A DNA stretch of 64,000 nt from Variovorax sp. dw_308 (GTDB taxonomy: Bacteria > Pseudomonadota > Gammaproteobacteria > Burkholderiales > Burkholderiaceae_C): positions 1 through 64,000 of the forward strand of contig NZ_JAATOM010000013.1 of the NCBI RefSeq assembly GCF_019207085.1. The letters run 5' to 3'. Positions 1 to 7,964 of this stretch are shown here, piece after piece. The first letter of the stretch is position 1. Each line of letters begins with the position of its first letter. The notes under the pieces are model-generated. The model was not told where the DNA came from. It worked only from the letters and a program-made list of their open reading frames with translations, and did not search any database. A program made the position numbers and the translations under genes.

Positions 1-264
1 AATCACAGGTGCACCCAATGAGAACGCCGAAGGTGCTGCGGGTGGCGCGCCCGGCGCAGCTGCCGCGCCCGCCACGGCTGGCGCGGCCGTCGCGCCAGCG
101 GGCGGAGCCCACTCCTTCTGCTCCAGGTTCTTCACGCGCGCCTGCAGGTCCTGGATCGTCTTCATCGCCTGGTCCAGCGTGGCCTTGAGCTCCTCGTTGG
201 ACTGCGCATGCGATGCGCCGCACAAGGCCAGCGTGACGGCAGCGGCGAAAGCCTGTCGTTTCAT
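1..264 (-). CDS. Exported protein with N-terminal coiled coil (partial, runs off window start)
   Basis: The reverse strand opens at ATG 264-262 and stays open for 88 codons to the window edge. It begins with a Sec-type signal peptide (MKRQAFAAAVTLALCGASHA, cleavage likely before QS). A heptad-like coiled-coil stretch of about 30 residues follows (NEELKATLDQAMKTIQDLQ and onward), then an Ala/Pro-rich linker. This layout is common in outer-membrane porins with a periplasmic N-terminal coiled coil, but the diagnostic part lies outside the window, so the function stays open. Codon use and the clear signal peptide support a real gene. Confidence 0.7.
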   Translation of the reverse strand, partial: MKRQAFAAAVTLALCGASHAQSNEELKATLDQAMKTIQDLQARVKNLEQKEWAPPAGATAAPAVAGAAAAPGAPPAAPSAFSLGAPVI

Positions 265-467
265 CTTGTCCCCGCTTGCAGGAACTCCATGCATCCGTGT
301 CGAGTCGCTAACAGTCTCAGCGCTCTGCACAATCGGTGCGTTGGGATCCGTTGCAACATCAACTGAAATGGCGTCGTTCGGCATGGCTTACCTCAATGGG
401 TCAATGCATCGTGATGGCAAGAACGATTCAGGGATTTGCCGATCATGCGCTCCAGGCCCTCGGCTCA

Positions 468-481
468 CTACGTAAAAACGG
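468..481 (+). repeat. 14-bp motif CTACGTAAAAACGG, inverted partner at 2217-2230
   Basis: The sequence CTACGTAAAAACGG lies just downstream of the short AraC gene. Its exact reverse complement is at 2217-2230, upstream of the long AraC gene. A partial copy (CACTACGTAAAA) occupies 960-971 between the two genes. It may be an AraC-family operator; this is inference from position and repetition. Confidence 0.35.
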
Positions 482-505
482 TAAATCGGAAGGGGTAGCC
501 GACGG

Positions 506-940
506 TCAGCGCAACAGTTGGCTGCTACGCCTTGCGAGCGTCGTGCTCGGATACTCGTCAAAGAGGGCGCGATAGGCGGCTGCCATTCGTCCTCCGTCTT
601 GAAAGCCGTAGCGCGTTGCAACGGCTGAGACGCTGGGTGCTTCGCGATCGGCCGCCAGGAGCGCGGCGCGCACCAGATGCAGTCTGCGAAGTCGCAGAAA
701 ACGGGTTGGCGCCATCCCGGTTTCGGTGTGGAACGCGTTTCGCAGGGTGCGCTCGCTGATGCCGAGCTCTGAACAAAGCAATGCCAGGGGCGGCAACTGC
801 CCCGCAAGCTCATCTGAGAGCGCGAGCACGTGGGCGACGACACTCCCCCCCGATGACGGGGGCACTACGTGCGCGTCGCGAGAACGCCTTTTGCGTCGAT
901 GGTTCATGCCGTGATCCCCCACAGCAAAAAACACGAGCAT
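506..940 (-). CDS. Short AraC-family DNA-binding protein
   Basis: The protein is 144 residues and consists almost only of an AraC/XylS C-terminal DNA-binding domain with two helix-turn-helix motifs. It contains ERTLRNAFHTETGMAPTRF and RYGFQDGGRMAAAYRALFDEYPS, the latter resembling the conserved second-helix GF-x8-F-x3-FG-x-PS region. The N-terminal ligand-sensing domain of full-length AraC proteins (about 290-330 residues) is absent. It may therefore be a 5'-truncated relative of the adjacent gene at 985-1986, which shares the ERTLRNAF motif, or a natural stand-alone domain. An alternative ATG at 907 is preceded by a GGGGGA stretch and would give 133 residues. It lies 44 bp downstream of, and on the same strand as, the longer AraC gene, so co-transcription is likely. 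Confidence 0.6.
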   Translation of the reverse strand: MLVFFAVGDHGMNHRRKRRSRDAHVVPPSSGGSVVAHVLALSDELAGQLPPLALLCSELGISERTLRNAFHTETGMAPTRFLRLRRLHLVRAALLAADREAPSVSAVATRYGFQDGGRMAAAYRALFDEYPSTTLARRSSQLLR

Positions 941-984
941 GCACCCCTTCGATCGCGTCCACTACGTAAAAGCAGCCATTTCAA

Positions 985-1986
985 CTATTGAACGTCGCCG
1001 TGCCGGATGGCCGACCGGGGCCATCGCGAGTCGCCGTAGAGGTCCTGAGAAGGTAGCGTTCCGAACTGCATCCGATAAGCGCGCGCAAAGCGGCCATAGT
1101 CCCAGATGCCAAAGCGACTGCATAGGCTGGTCACACTGTCGCATGGCTGCGCGCGGCGTATACGCTCACGTATCGCGTGTAGCCGATGCAGCATGACGTA
1201 ATTGTGAGGCCCGACACCAAAATGCGCCTGGAATGCATTGCGCAACGTCCGCTCGGAGGTGCCGCTGGCGTTGCACAACTGCGCGGTGTCGATGGCATCG
1301 CCGACGCTCGCTTCCAACTTTTGCAGGGCGCGATCCACGATCCTTCGACGATTGACAGCTCGATCAGGGCTTGCATCGTGATTTCCTAGCGGCACAAGCG
1401 CGCGCATCGTCGCATCGAGTACTGACTGACGCGCGGCCAGGCGAAGAGCGCTCTCGCGCGGATTTGCCGAGGTGCTGGACAAAGAGCCAACAATTCGCTC
1501 AAGTTCGGCAGTTGCAGCGCACGCCCGCTTGACAATACTTTGCGTCAACAAAGCCCGAGGGAATTCGTCTTCGTGAATGTTCACCCAGGCTTGCAGAAGG
1601 TCGGCACGGATGGACACATTGAGCCAGCGGATGGGGCCTTGACTGAAGGTGTGGAACGCCTGTTGCGGGACGGTCCAGGCCACGTCCGAAGTGCCGAGTG
1701 CACGGCCGTCAGTCTTCACGTCGCCCTGACCGTCAAGAACGAAATAAACATGGAAGCAATGATCCTTTCCGACCCCGTTGAAGATGCGCGCGGCGCCTTC
1801 CTGTCCTGTCATGATTGAAACGCCATCAAGATCGATGATTTGCAGTTTCCATTCCTGGACCTGCCGCTTCGTAATGAAATACTGCCCCTGAAAGCCTTGC
1901 AGGGACTCCGCGAACTGATCGAACTCGGGAAAGCTCAACACCCGCACGTTGGCGCGTGCCGCCATCTCTGAATTTGTGTTCAGCAT
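985..1986 (-). CDS. AraC-family transcriptional regulator
   Basis: The 333-residue protein has the normal AraC/XylS length and layout. The N-terminal half is a cupin-like effector domain resembling the AraC-binding-like family (VYFVLDGQGDVKTDGRAL near residue 80). Two helix-turn-helix motifs occupy roughly residues 220-320 (SERTLRNAFQAHFGVGP, RFGIWDYGRFARAYRMQFG, then LPSQDL). The start at 1986 is the first in-frame ATG. It shares sequence with the short AraC protein just downstream. No obvious target operon shares an intergenic region with it; the export operon starting at 2438 diverges from it across about 450 bp and is a candidate target by position only. Confidence 0.8.
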   Translation of the reverse strand: MLNTNSEMAARANVRVLSFPEFDQFAESLQGFQGQYFITKRQVQEWKLQIIDLDGVSIMTGQEGAARIFNGVGKDHCFHVYFVLDGQGDVKTDGRALGTSDVAWTVPQQAFHTFSQGPIRWLNVSIRADLLQAWVNIHEDEFPRALLTQSIVKRACAATAELERIVGSLSSTSANPRESALRLAARQSVLDATMRALVPLGNHDASPDRAVNRRRIVDRALQKLEASVGDAIDTAQLCNASGTSERTLRNAFQAHFGVGPHNYVMLHRLHAIRERIRRAQPCDSVTSLCSRFGIWDYGRFARAYRMQFGTLPSQDLYGDSRWPRSAIRHGDVQ

Positions 1987-2437
1987 TACGGCAGGCCTGT
2001 GTCAACAAGAAAGACTGCATGCATCAGCGATCGCTTCCAAGTGGTCGGACATTGCGGTTGCGCGCTGCGGTTCTACCGTAGAGTAGAGAGTCTGTCACCT
2101 GCGTGCTTGTAGCAATAGGTCACAAGGGACGCGCGGGACTGGCTTCTGCGCCAAGGTCAATACAAGACTGGGTTGACGCCCCGAATCCGAAGCGTTCGCC
2201 ACGTTGTTCGAGCTTGCCGTTTTTACGTAGCGCTTTTGCTTTCGCAAGAGCATTCTCGCCAAACGCGTCAGGTGGACTGCAACGCCGGCGATGACTGGAG
2301 GTTCACATGGGACTCGACATTCGTGGCGGATCTATCTCTCGAACTATCGGCGTCTCGCTTGTCGCGTCAGCAGGGTTGGACGGTCCGCCGGGCCTATTCC
2401 TTGAGGAGCGGCGCGGCAGCTCGGAAGTGAGCGCGCG
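1987..2437. other. Intergenic region between divergent AraC gene and export operon
   Basis: No convincing gene was found in these 451 bp. The region holds the inverted copy of the 14-bp CTACGTAAAAACGG motif at 2217-2230 and must contain both divergent promoters. No clear -35/-10 pair could be assigned by eye. Confidence 0.4.
2217..2230 (-). repeat. Inverted partner of the 14-bp motif at 468-481
   Basis: CCGTTTTTACGTAG here is the exact reverse complement of 468-481. Together the two copies bracket the AraC gene pair. Confidence 0.35.
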
Positions 2438-3076
2438 ATGGACTGGGCTGCGAGCATGAAACGAATGCGTTGCAGGCATTGCCGGACTCTTGCAAGGATG
2501 CGGCACACGGCCCCCTTGGGAAGTGGGCTCGGGCGCTTCACAGTTGCGCTCCTGCTGGTTGGCTCATGCCTGTCGGCCACCGCAGCCGAACGCGACACGA
2601 GCTTCCAGGACACGATGGCCGACTGGCTCACCATCTTCGTCCTGTGCTTCGTGCCGATCGTGGGCGTCATTATCTTCTGGCTGGTCCACGTGCTGCCTGA
2701 AAAGATCGCGCACCACCGGCACCATCCCCAGCGCGATGCCATCACCACGCTTTGCCTGCTCTCGCTGCTGTTCGGCGGGCTGCTCTGGCCGCTGGCGTGG
2801 CTCTGGGCCTTCACCAAGCCCATTGGCTACCGCGCCGCCTACGGCACCGACAAGCACGAGGACTACTACGACGAGATGGCCGAGAAGCATCGCGCCGGTG
2901 GCCTTGCGCGCGAAGACCTCGTCCACCTGCGCGAGGACCTCGAGGCGATGGAAGCCAGGGGCGCCTTGCCCCCGCGCCTGAGGGCCCTCAAGGACGAGCT
3001 CACGCGCCTGCACTACGAAGAGGCGGCGCGCCTGCGGGCGCAAGCTGCGGCCACCGCGCAGAAAGGCGGCGCGTAA
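2438..3076 (+). CDS. DUF3302 (YiaW-like) inner-membrane protein
   Basis: This 212-residue membrane protein appears to have a signal-like hydrophobic segment (RFTVALLLVGSCLSATAAE), then two closely spaced membrane segments around WLTIFVLCFVPIVGVIIFWL and TTLCLLSLLFGGLLWPLAWL. A charged, helical C-terminal tail of about 90 residues follows. The double membrane hairpin with the H-rich loop (HHRHHPQRDA) matches the DUF3302 family typified by Escherichia coli YiaW, which is encoded beside the HlyD-like YiaV, as here. It overlaps the next gene by one base (TAATG). The exact start is uncertain; ATG at 2456 is an alternative. Role inferred: a small partner of the membrane-fusion protein in an export system. 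Confidence 0.7.
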   Translation: MDWAASMKRMRCRHCRTLARMRHTAPLGSGLGRFTVALLLVGSCLSATAAERDTSFQDTMADWLTIFVLCFVPIVGVIIFWLVHVLPEKIAHHRHHPQRDAITTLCLLSLLFGGLLWPLAWLWAFTKPIGYRAAYGTDKHEDYYDEMAEKHRAGGLAREDLVHLREDLEAMEARGALPPRLRALKDELTRLHYEEAARLRAQAAATAQKGGA

Positions 3077-4299
3077 TGGAACTGCTGCTGCTTGGCATCT
3101 ATTCTTTCTTCGTCTGGCTCATCTTCATCAAGCTCAAGTGGCTGCCATGGAACGCCGTGACGCAGATCACGGTAGTGATCATCCCTATCGTGGCGCTGAC
3201 CGTGCTCATCCTGACGCTCAACGTGATTGCGCCGTCATCGCCCGATGCACGCGTCTACAAGTACACCATCCCGATCGTCTCGCAGGTGCGCGGCCGCGTG
3301 ATCGAAGTGCCAGTGGAAGAAGGCAACCGCCTGGTGCACAAGGGCGACGTGCTGTTTCGCATCGACCGCACGCCCTACCAGCTCGATGTGAACACCCTCA
3401 CCGCACAACTGGCCAACGCGCAGGCCGGCCAGCGCGAGGTGGAAGCGTCGCTCAAGGGCACCCAAGGCAAGGTCGCGGAGGCGCGCGGCGCCATGCAGCA
3501 GGCCGCCAGCCGATTGCGTGAGGTGACCGCTACGCTCGAACTCGCACGCAAGCGCGCGGCGCAGTACCGCGAACTCGTGCGCACCGGCGCCGGCAGCAAG
3601 TTCGACCTCGAAAAGGCCGAGACCGACCTGCGTGCGCAGGAAGGCCAGCTCGACGCCGCCCACAGCCTGCAGGCGCAAGCCCGCGGCGCCGAAGCCCAGG
3701 CGTTGGCTGGCGAGCAGCAGGTGGTGCAACGCCTGGGCGCGCAGGTCAACGGCGAGTACGCGCAGGTGGCGCAGATCCGTGCGCAGCTCGACAACGCCAA
3801 GTGGCTGCTGGATCAGACCACCACCGTGTCGCCTTGCGAGTGCTACGTCGTCAACCTTCAGTTGCGTGCCGGCGCCTTCGTGGCGGGCTTGCCGGTCAAT
3901 CCGGTGATGACGCTGGTGGAGGCACAAGGCCAGGTCGTGGCCCTGTTCAACCAGAACCAGCTGCATGCCGTGCGCGACGGCGACGAGGCCGAGATCTCGC
4001 TCGACACCTTGCCAGGCACGGTCATCAAGGCCCGCGTCGATTCGATCATCTGGGCGCAAGGCCAGGGCCAACTGCAGGCCGGCGGGCAGGTCCCCATGTC
4101 AGGCTATGCGCCGCAGCCGGCGGGCCGCTACGCGGTCAAGTTCGACATTGCCGACAAAGACCGCGACGTGTTTCTGGCGGCCGGCGCTGCGGGCCACGCG
4201 GCCATCTACACCCAGCACGGCCACCACATCCAGATCCTTCGAAAGGTGGTCATGCGGGTGGGTTCCTACCTCAACTACCTGATCCTGCAACTGCACTGA
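3076..4299 (+). CDS. HlyD/EmrA-family membrane-fusion protein (YiaV-like)
   Basis: The 407-residue protein starts at the ATG that overlaps the previous stop codon (TAATG). Two N-terminal hydrophobic segments (about residues 1-20 and 30-50) anchor it in the inner membrane. A first lipoyl/biotinyl half-motif follows (SQVRGRVIEVPVEEGNRLVHKGDVLF), then a long alpha-helical hairpin rich in Ala, Gln and Glu at about residues 105-240. The second lipoyl half and a beta-barrel domain come last. HlyD-type adaptors bridge an inner-membrane pump to an outer-membrane channel across the periplasm. An outer-membrane factor is encoded immediately downstream. No classical pump (MFS, RND or ABC) is in this operon; the DUF3302 protein takes the usual place. 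Confidence 0.85.
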   Translation: MELLLLGIYSFFVWLIFIKLKWLPWNAVTQITVVIIPIVALTVLILTLNVIAPSSPDARVYKYTIPIVSQVRGRVIEVPVEEGNRLVHKGDVLFRIDRTPYQLDVNTLTAQLANAQAGQREVEASLKGTQGKVAEARGAMQQAASRLREVTATLELARKRAAQYRELVRTGAGSKFDLEKAETDLRAQEGQLDAAHSLQAQARGAEAQALAGEQQVVQRLGAQVNGEYAQVAQIRAQLDNAKWLLDQTTTVSPCECYVVNLQLRAGAFVAGLPVNPVMTLVEAQGQVVALFNQNQLHAVRDGDEAEISLDTLPGTVIKARVDSIIWAQGQGQLQAGGQVPMSGYAPQPAGRYAVKFDIADKDRDVFLAAGAAGHAAIYTQHGHHIQILRKVVMRVGSYLNYLILQLH

Positions 4300-4301
4300 G
4301 C

Positions 4302-5729
4302 ATGCGCGCACACCGCCCCCTTCTTCCCTTGGCCCTGATCGCGGCCACGGCGGCGATGCTCGCAGGTTGCGCACTCAAGTCGCCGCCCGGTCGCGACGAG
4401 CTGGCCGCGACTTCCGCGCCCAATCGCCAGGTGCCGCCCGCATGGGTGGCACCCAGCGAGGCGAGCGGCGAGGTTGCTGACCGGTGGCTCGCTACCTTCC
4501 ACGACTCGCAACTCGATGCGCTGGCCCAGGAAGCGCTGGCCTACAACTACGACTTGCAGGTCGCCGCATCGCGCGTCGAGCAAGCGGCTGCACTGCAACG
4601 CGTCGCGGCCGGCACGCTGTATCCGCAAGTGAGCCTGCTGGGGCGCGGCGGCGGCAAGATGGGCGGCGACGCCACGGGCCTGCAAGGCGTGGGCATCTTC
4701 GTCAACTGGGAACTCGACCTGTGGGGCCGTGTGCGTGCGGGGGCCGCCGCGGCCCAGCAGCAGTACGGGTCGGCCGCGCTCGATGCGCAATACGCGCGCC
4801 AGTCCATCGCGGCGCAAGTGGCCAAGGGCTGGTTCCTGGCGACCGAGGCGCGCATGCAGAAGCAGCTTGCCGAAGACACGGTTAAGGCCTCGACCCAGCT
4901 TGAAAGCCTCACGCTCGAGCGCCTTCGCGTGGGCGTCGGCGACGAGTACGACGTAAGCCAAGCGCAAGCCAGCCTCAACAACCTGCGCGACACGGTACAG
5001 AGCCTCGACCAGTCCTATCAGCAGGCTCTGCGCTCGCTGGAGATCCTGGCGGGCCGCTACCCCGGCGCGACGCTTGCCGTGCCCGACAGCTTGGGCGCCA
5101 CGTCGGCGCCGATTCCGGTCGGCATGCCTTCCAACCTGCTCGAGCGGCGCCCAGACGTAGTGGCAGCCGAGCGGCGGGTGGCGGCCGCGATGTACCGCAC
5201 CGAACAGGCCAAGGCCGCGCGCCTGCCGACCATTTCGCTCACGGCCACGGTCACCAGCATTACGAGCGAACTCTTCGTGCTCAAGGACCGCGACAACCCG
5301 ACGTGGAGCAGTGGCGCATCCCTGCTCGCACCCCTCTTCCTCGGCGGACAGTTGCAGGGGCAAGTCGAGCTGCGCACGGCAGAGCAGAGGCAGGCGCTGG
5401 CCGAGTACGGCCGCACCGGTGCGCGTGCCTTCAGCGAGGTCGAGAACGCGCTATCGGCCGTCTTCGTGCTGGACAAGCGCGAGGCCATCCTGAACCAGGT
5501 GGTGGTCGACAACCAGCGCGGGCTGGACCTCGCGAACACGCGCTTTAGGGTCGGCTCGATCGACCTGCGCACGACACTGCAACAGAACCTGCGGCTGTAC
5601 GGCGCGCAATCGACGCTGCTGCGCGTGCGAAGCGAACGACTGGTGCAGCGTGTCAACCTCTATCTGGCGCTGGGCGGGAGTTTTGGCGAGCGCTCATCGG
5701 ACATCCACACGAGTCAATACAAGCAATGA
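4302..5729 (+). CDS. NodT-type outer-membrane efflux lipoprotein (TolC family)
   Basis: The 475-residue protein starts at ATG 4302, two bases after the adaptor stop codon. It has a lipoprotein signal peptide with a lipobox (MLAGC, acylated Cys near residue 23). The two repeated outer-membrane-efflux domains of the NodT/OprM family follow. The first contains the FVNWELDLWGRVRAG motif. The second contains NLLERRPDVVAAERRVAAA near the middle and APLFLGGQLQGQVE. Length and motifs match typical outer-membrane factors of tripartite efflux systems. The three genes 2438-5729 form one tight operon for export of an unknown compound. No terminator was seen after it. Confidence 0.9.
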   Translation: MRAHRPLLPLALIAATAAMLAGCALKSPPGRDELAATSAPNRQVPPAWVAPSEASGEVADRWLATFHDSQLDALAQEALAYNYDLQVAASRVEQAAALQRVAAGTLYPQVSLLGRGGGKMGGDATGLQGVGIFVNWELDLWGRVRAGAAAAQQQYGSAALDAQYARQSIAAQVAKGWFLATEARMQKQLAEDTVKASTQLESLTLERLRVGVGDEYDVSQAQASLNNLRDTVQSLDQSYQQALRSLEILAGRYPGATLAVPDSLGATSAPIPVGMPSNLLERRPDVVAAERRVAAAMYRTEQAKAARLPTISLTATVTSITSELFVLKDRDNPTWSSGASLLAPLFLGGQLQGQVELRTAEQRQALAEYGRTGARAFSEVENALSAVFVLDKREAILNQVVVDNQRGLDLANTRFRVGSIDLRTTLQQNLRLYGAQSTLLRVRSERLVQRVNLYLALGGSFGERSSDIHTSQYKQ

Positions 5730-6069
5730 CATGAGTCATCACCCGACCCAGCACTTGAAGCTGGCCGCCTGCGATCGCGTGTGTGAATATGCGTTGACCT
5801 TGGTGCATTCGACAAGGACTTGTCAAGATCACCTGGGTACACGCCATGCTCGCCGGCACCAGGCGTTCCTGGCGGCCTCAGGCATTGCCGCCGCCGTGAT
5901 CACCGCCTCGAGCCGGGCGCCCGCAGTCCATGCCCGCCCTCGGGCGGGCATGGACTGCACATCCTCACGCCAGCGCTTCAGCGTCCCCACACCAACGCCC
6001 ACCTCGCGCGCCACAACCTCCAGCGCGAAACTCTCCGGCGGTAGCAACCTTACTACCGCTCGGGCCTTA

Positions 6070-7170
6070 CTCAGCAGTCAGAAATATAGGCGACAGAAGG
6101 CGTTTCGAAGAATGATCGAACAAGCCGGCGGTTCTTCTGCATCTCGCGCAACTGCTGGTCGACGCGAATTTCGAGTTTTTCCCCAGCTCGCAAGGGGTTG
6201 CGAGCCACGCCGGTACGCTTGACGTGACTCCACACCAGCTCGTCCGGATTCAGGTCCGGTGCGTAGCCCGGCAGGATGTGCATGCTCCGCTGGCCCTCGG
6301 TGGACTCGATGTACTCGCGCACGTTGGCTTTCTTGTGAACTGGCAATCCGTCTACCACCAGGTGCACGGGCTCGCTGCGACCCTTCATCATCATCTTGAG
6401 CAATTCGATGAATAGCTCGGCATTCAGCGCGCCTTGGTAGGTCGCGAACCAGAACCCTCCCCTGGCGTTGATAGCCGAGGCCGCCGAGATCGACTGGCGC
6501 TGGCCGGGACGCTCAATGACCGGGGTCTTGCCCTTGGGCGCCCAGGTCTTGCCGTGCACGGTGTCAGCCCGAAAACCCGACTCGTCCCAGAAATAGACTT
6601 CGCCCCCGCTTTGCCTCGCAGCCGCAGCGATGCCGGGGTAGGTTTCACGCTGCCAGCGCTCGATGGCTTGCGGGTTGCGCTGGTAGGCGCGCTGCAGTGG
6701 CTTTTGCGGGGTCAGTCCGAGCTTGGCCAGCAACGCACCGACTGCCGTTACTCCCATCTTCGCGCCGAACTTCTGTTCGATCAGCGTCACGACAATGGCG
6801 CGTGTCCACAGCCCGAAGTCCAAGCCGTACTGTCGCGGGTCGCGTCCATTGATCCAACGAAACACTTGGCGCTCCTGCGCGGGACTCAGCGTACGCGGCC
6901 GGCCAGTGCCGCGCGTGCTGCGCAACGCCTTGAGGCCATTGCCTCGCCCCGAAGAAGCCCTCAGCCATTTGTAGATCGTGGTGCGACTGAAGCCATAGGC
7001 AGCGATCACCGCAGAAGGCTTCTCGCCATCGCGAACTCGCTCGACTGCCATCAGGCGAATCTCTTCAAGCGTTTTGTGATCCAGCGTGCGGCCATCTCGC
7101 TTCATGCGCTATTGGATCATCAATTCGATTGCCGCGGCGAGTTTTGTAGCCTAAATTATCGACTGCTGAG
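6070..7170 (-). mobile_element. IS630-family insertion sequence, complete, with TA target duplication
   Basis: The ends are inverted repeats. Left 6068-6079 reads TACTCAGCAGTC and right 7172-7161 reads the same on the reverse strand. Weaker matching extends to about 31 bp. TA dinucleotides flank the element at 6068-6069 and 7171-7172, as expected for IS630/Tc1-type transposition. The about 1.1-kb element holds one transposase gene whose stop codon lies inside the left inverted repeat. Confidence 0.9.
6071..7105 (-). CDS. IS630-family transposase
   Basis: The 344-residue protein is full length. It has an N-terminal helix-turn-helix region (GFSRTTIYKWLRA around residue 40), a winged-helix second part, and a DDE catalytic domain. 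The DDE residues are visible in FWDESGF (first Asp), LVVDGLPVHK (second Asp) and APDLNPDELVW (Glu). The domain order and the PDLNP(I/D)E signature are typical of IS630/IS-Tc1 transposases, which excise and insert at TA. The element looks intact and potentially active: both inverted repeats and the catalytic triad are present. The TGA stop at 6073-6071 overlaps the terminal repeat. Confidence 0.92.
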   Translation of the reverse strand: MKRDGRTLDHKTLEEIRLMAVERVRDGEKPSAVIAAYGFSRTTIYKWLRASSGRGNGLKALRSTRGTGRPRTLSPAQERQVFRWINGRDPRQYGLDFGLWTRAIVVTLIEQKFGAKMGVTAVGALLAKLGLTPQKPLQRAYQRNPQAIERWQRETYPGIAAAARQSGGEVYFWDESGFRADTVHGKTWAPKGKTPVIERPGQRQSISAASAINARGGFWFATYQGALNAELFIELLKMMMKGRSEPVHLVVDGLPVHKKANVREYIESTEGQRSMHILPGYAPDLNPDELVWSHVKRTGVARNPLRAGEKLEIRVDQQLREMQKNRRLVRSFFETPSVAYISDC

Positions 7171-7390
7171 TAAGTGATTTTTCGTATCGAGCCACTCTCG
7201 TCCTTCATCGCCAAACGACCGTGCGTTGCAAACCCCAGAAGGTAGAGGTAAAAAGGAGGCAGGATGCTGGCTGAGTTATTTCAAAGTTGCCGTATTGAAA
7301 CTGTCAACGGCCAATAGAGATTGCTCGTTGTCGGCGTACCTCTGTATTGATAAAGAGGTTCTTTACACCAACTTCCGAAGGACATTTTTC

Positions 7391-7714
7391 ATGAGCAAGT
7401 TTCTCGCCGTCATGATCGCCGGCCTTTTCGCAGCAGGTGCGTATGCCCAGAACCCTTCCGGCACCTCGGATGAGCAAGGCAACGCCACCAACAGCAAGTC
7501 GCAGCAACGCGCTGAGGCCAAGAAAAATTCGAAGGCCCAAGGTCAGGTGAAGGCTCCGGCCGGGGACATTGCCAAAACCCCTGAAGGCGGCGCAATCGGC
7601 ACAGATAAGGCCGCAACCAGCGGCGAAGCGCGTGCCGAAACCCGGGACACGCGCCGCACCAACAAGGATGGCACCAAGAAGCGCCGTTCAACTCAGGGCG
7701 GCACGCCGAAGTAA
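7391..7714 (+). CDS. Small exported, highly hydrophilic basic protein
   Basis: The start at ATG 7391 is chosen over upstream codons because it is preceded by an AAGGAC ribosome-binding site and opens a clear signal peptide (MSKFLAVMIAGLFAAGAYAQ). The mature part of about 87 residues is low-complexity and rich in Lys, Ala, Thr, Gly and Arg (AEAKKNSKAQGQVKAP, TRRTNKDGTKKRRSTQ), so it is probably disordered and periplasmic. Similar proteins in this bacterial group are often labelled TolA-like only because of composition, and no real function can be assigned. A strong terminator lies 120 bp downstream. Confidence 0.65.
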   Translation: MSKFLAVMIAGLFAAGAYAQNPSGTSDEQGNATNSKSQQRAEAKKNSKAQGQVKAPAGDIAKTPEGGAIGTDKAATSGEARAETRDTRRTNKDGTKKRRSTQGGTPK

Positions 7715-7834
7715 CGTCATTTCGCAGGCAGCCCCAAAACTGCCTTCGGCCGAAGCCAACGAGCGCACATGGCAGGCTTTCACGGCACCTCTATTCCTCA
7801 GAGCCCGGCTTTTAATCTTGCGCTGGACTCTTTT

Positions 7835-7857
7835 ACCCGCTTCGGCGGGTATTTTTT
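7835..7857 (+). terminator. Rho-independent terminator
   Basis: A GC-rich hairpin with arms ACCCGC and GCGGGT and a TTCG tetraloop (7835-7850) is followed by ATTTTTT. It ends transcription of the small exported protein gene at 7391-7714 before the convergent yeiH pseudogene. Confidence 0.85.
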
Positions 7858-7964
7858 GGTATGGCCCGCCCGGCGGCGGTGATTGGCCCGCGTCGGGCGA
7901 TTCGCTTAGCGGACCGTCAGGCGCGCGCCGCTGCAATCAGTTGACGGAGGTTCGACGCGCCTGA

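Larger units (their letters stand above)
5819..7195 (-). pseudogene. IS3-type transposase OrfA remnant, split by an IS630 insertion
   Basis: Removing the IS630 element and one TA copy restores a reverse-strand frame. It starts at GTG 7195-7193 with a GAAGGA ribosome-binding site just upstream and reads MARYEKSLKARAVVRLL, then LPPESFALEVVAREVGVGVG and TLKRWREDV. This is a transposase helix-turn-helix of the OrfA/transposase_8 kind. At the AWCR codons (about 5850) an extra G shifts the frame; the other frame continues with EHGVYPGDLDK, the expected family sequence, and homology then stops near 5819. The gene was thus already frameshifted or 3'-truncated, or decayed after insertion. No OrfB is present. 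Confidence 0.75.

Noticed and set aside
3801..4301. N-terminal extension of the outer-membrane factor
   Set aside because: It overlaps the adaptor gene. The lipoprotein signal peptide begins at ATG 4302.
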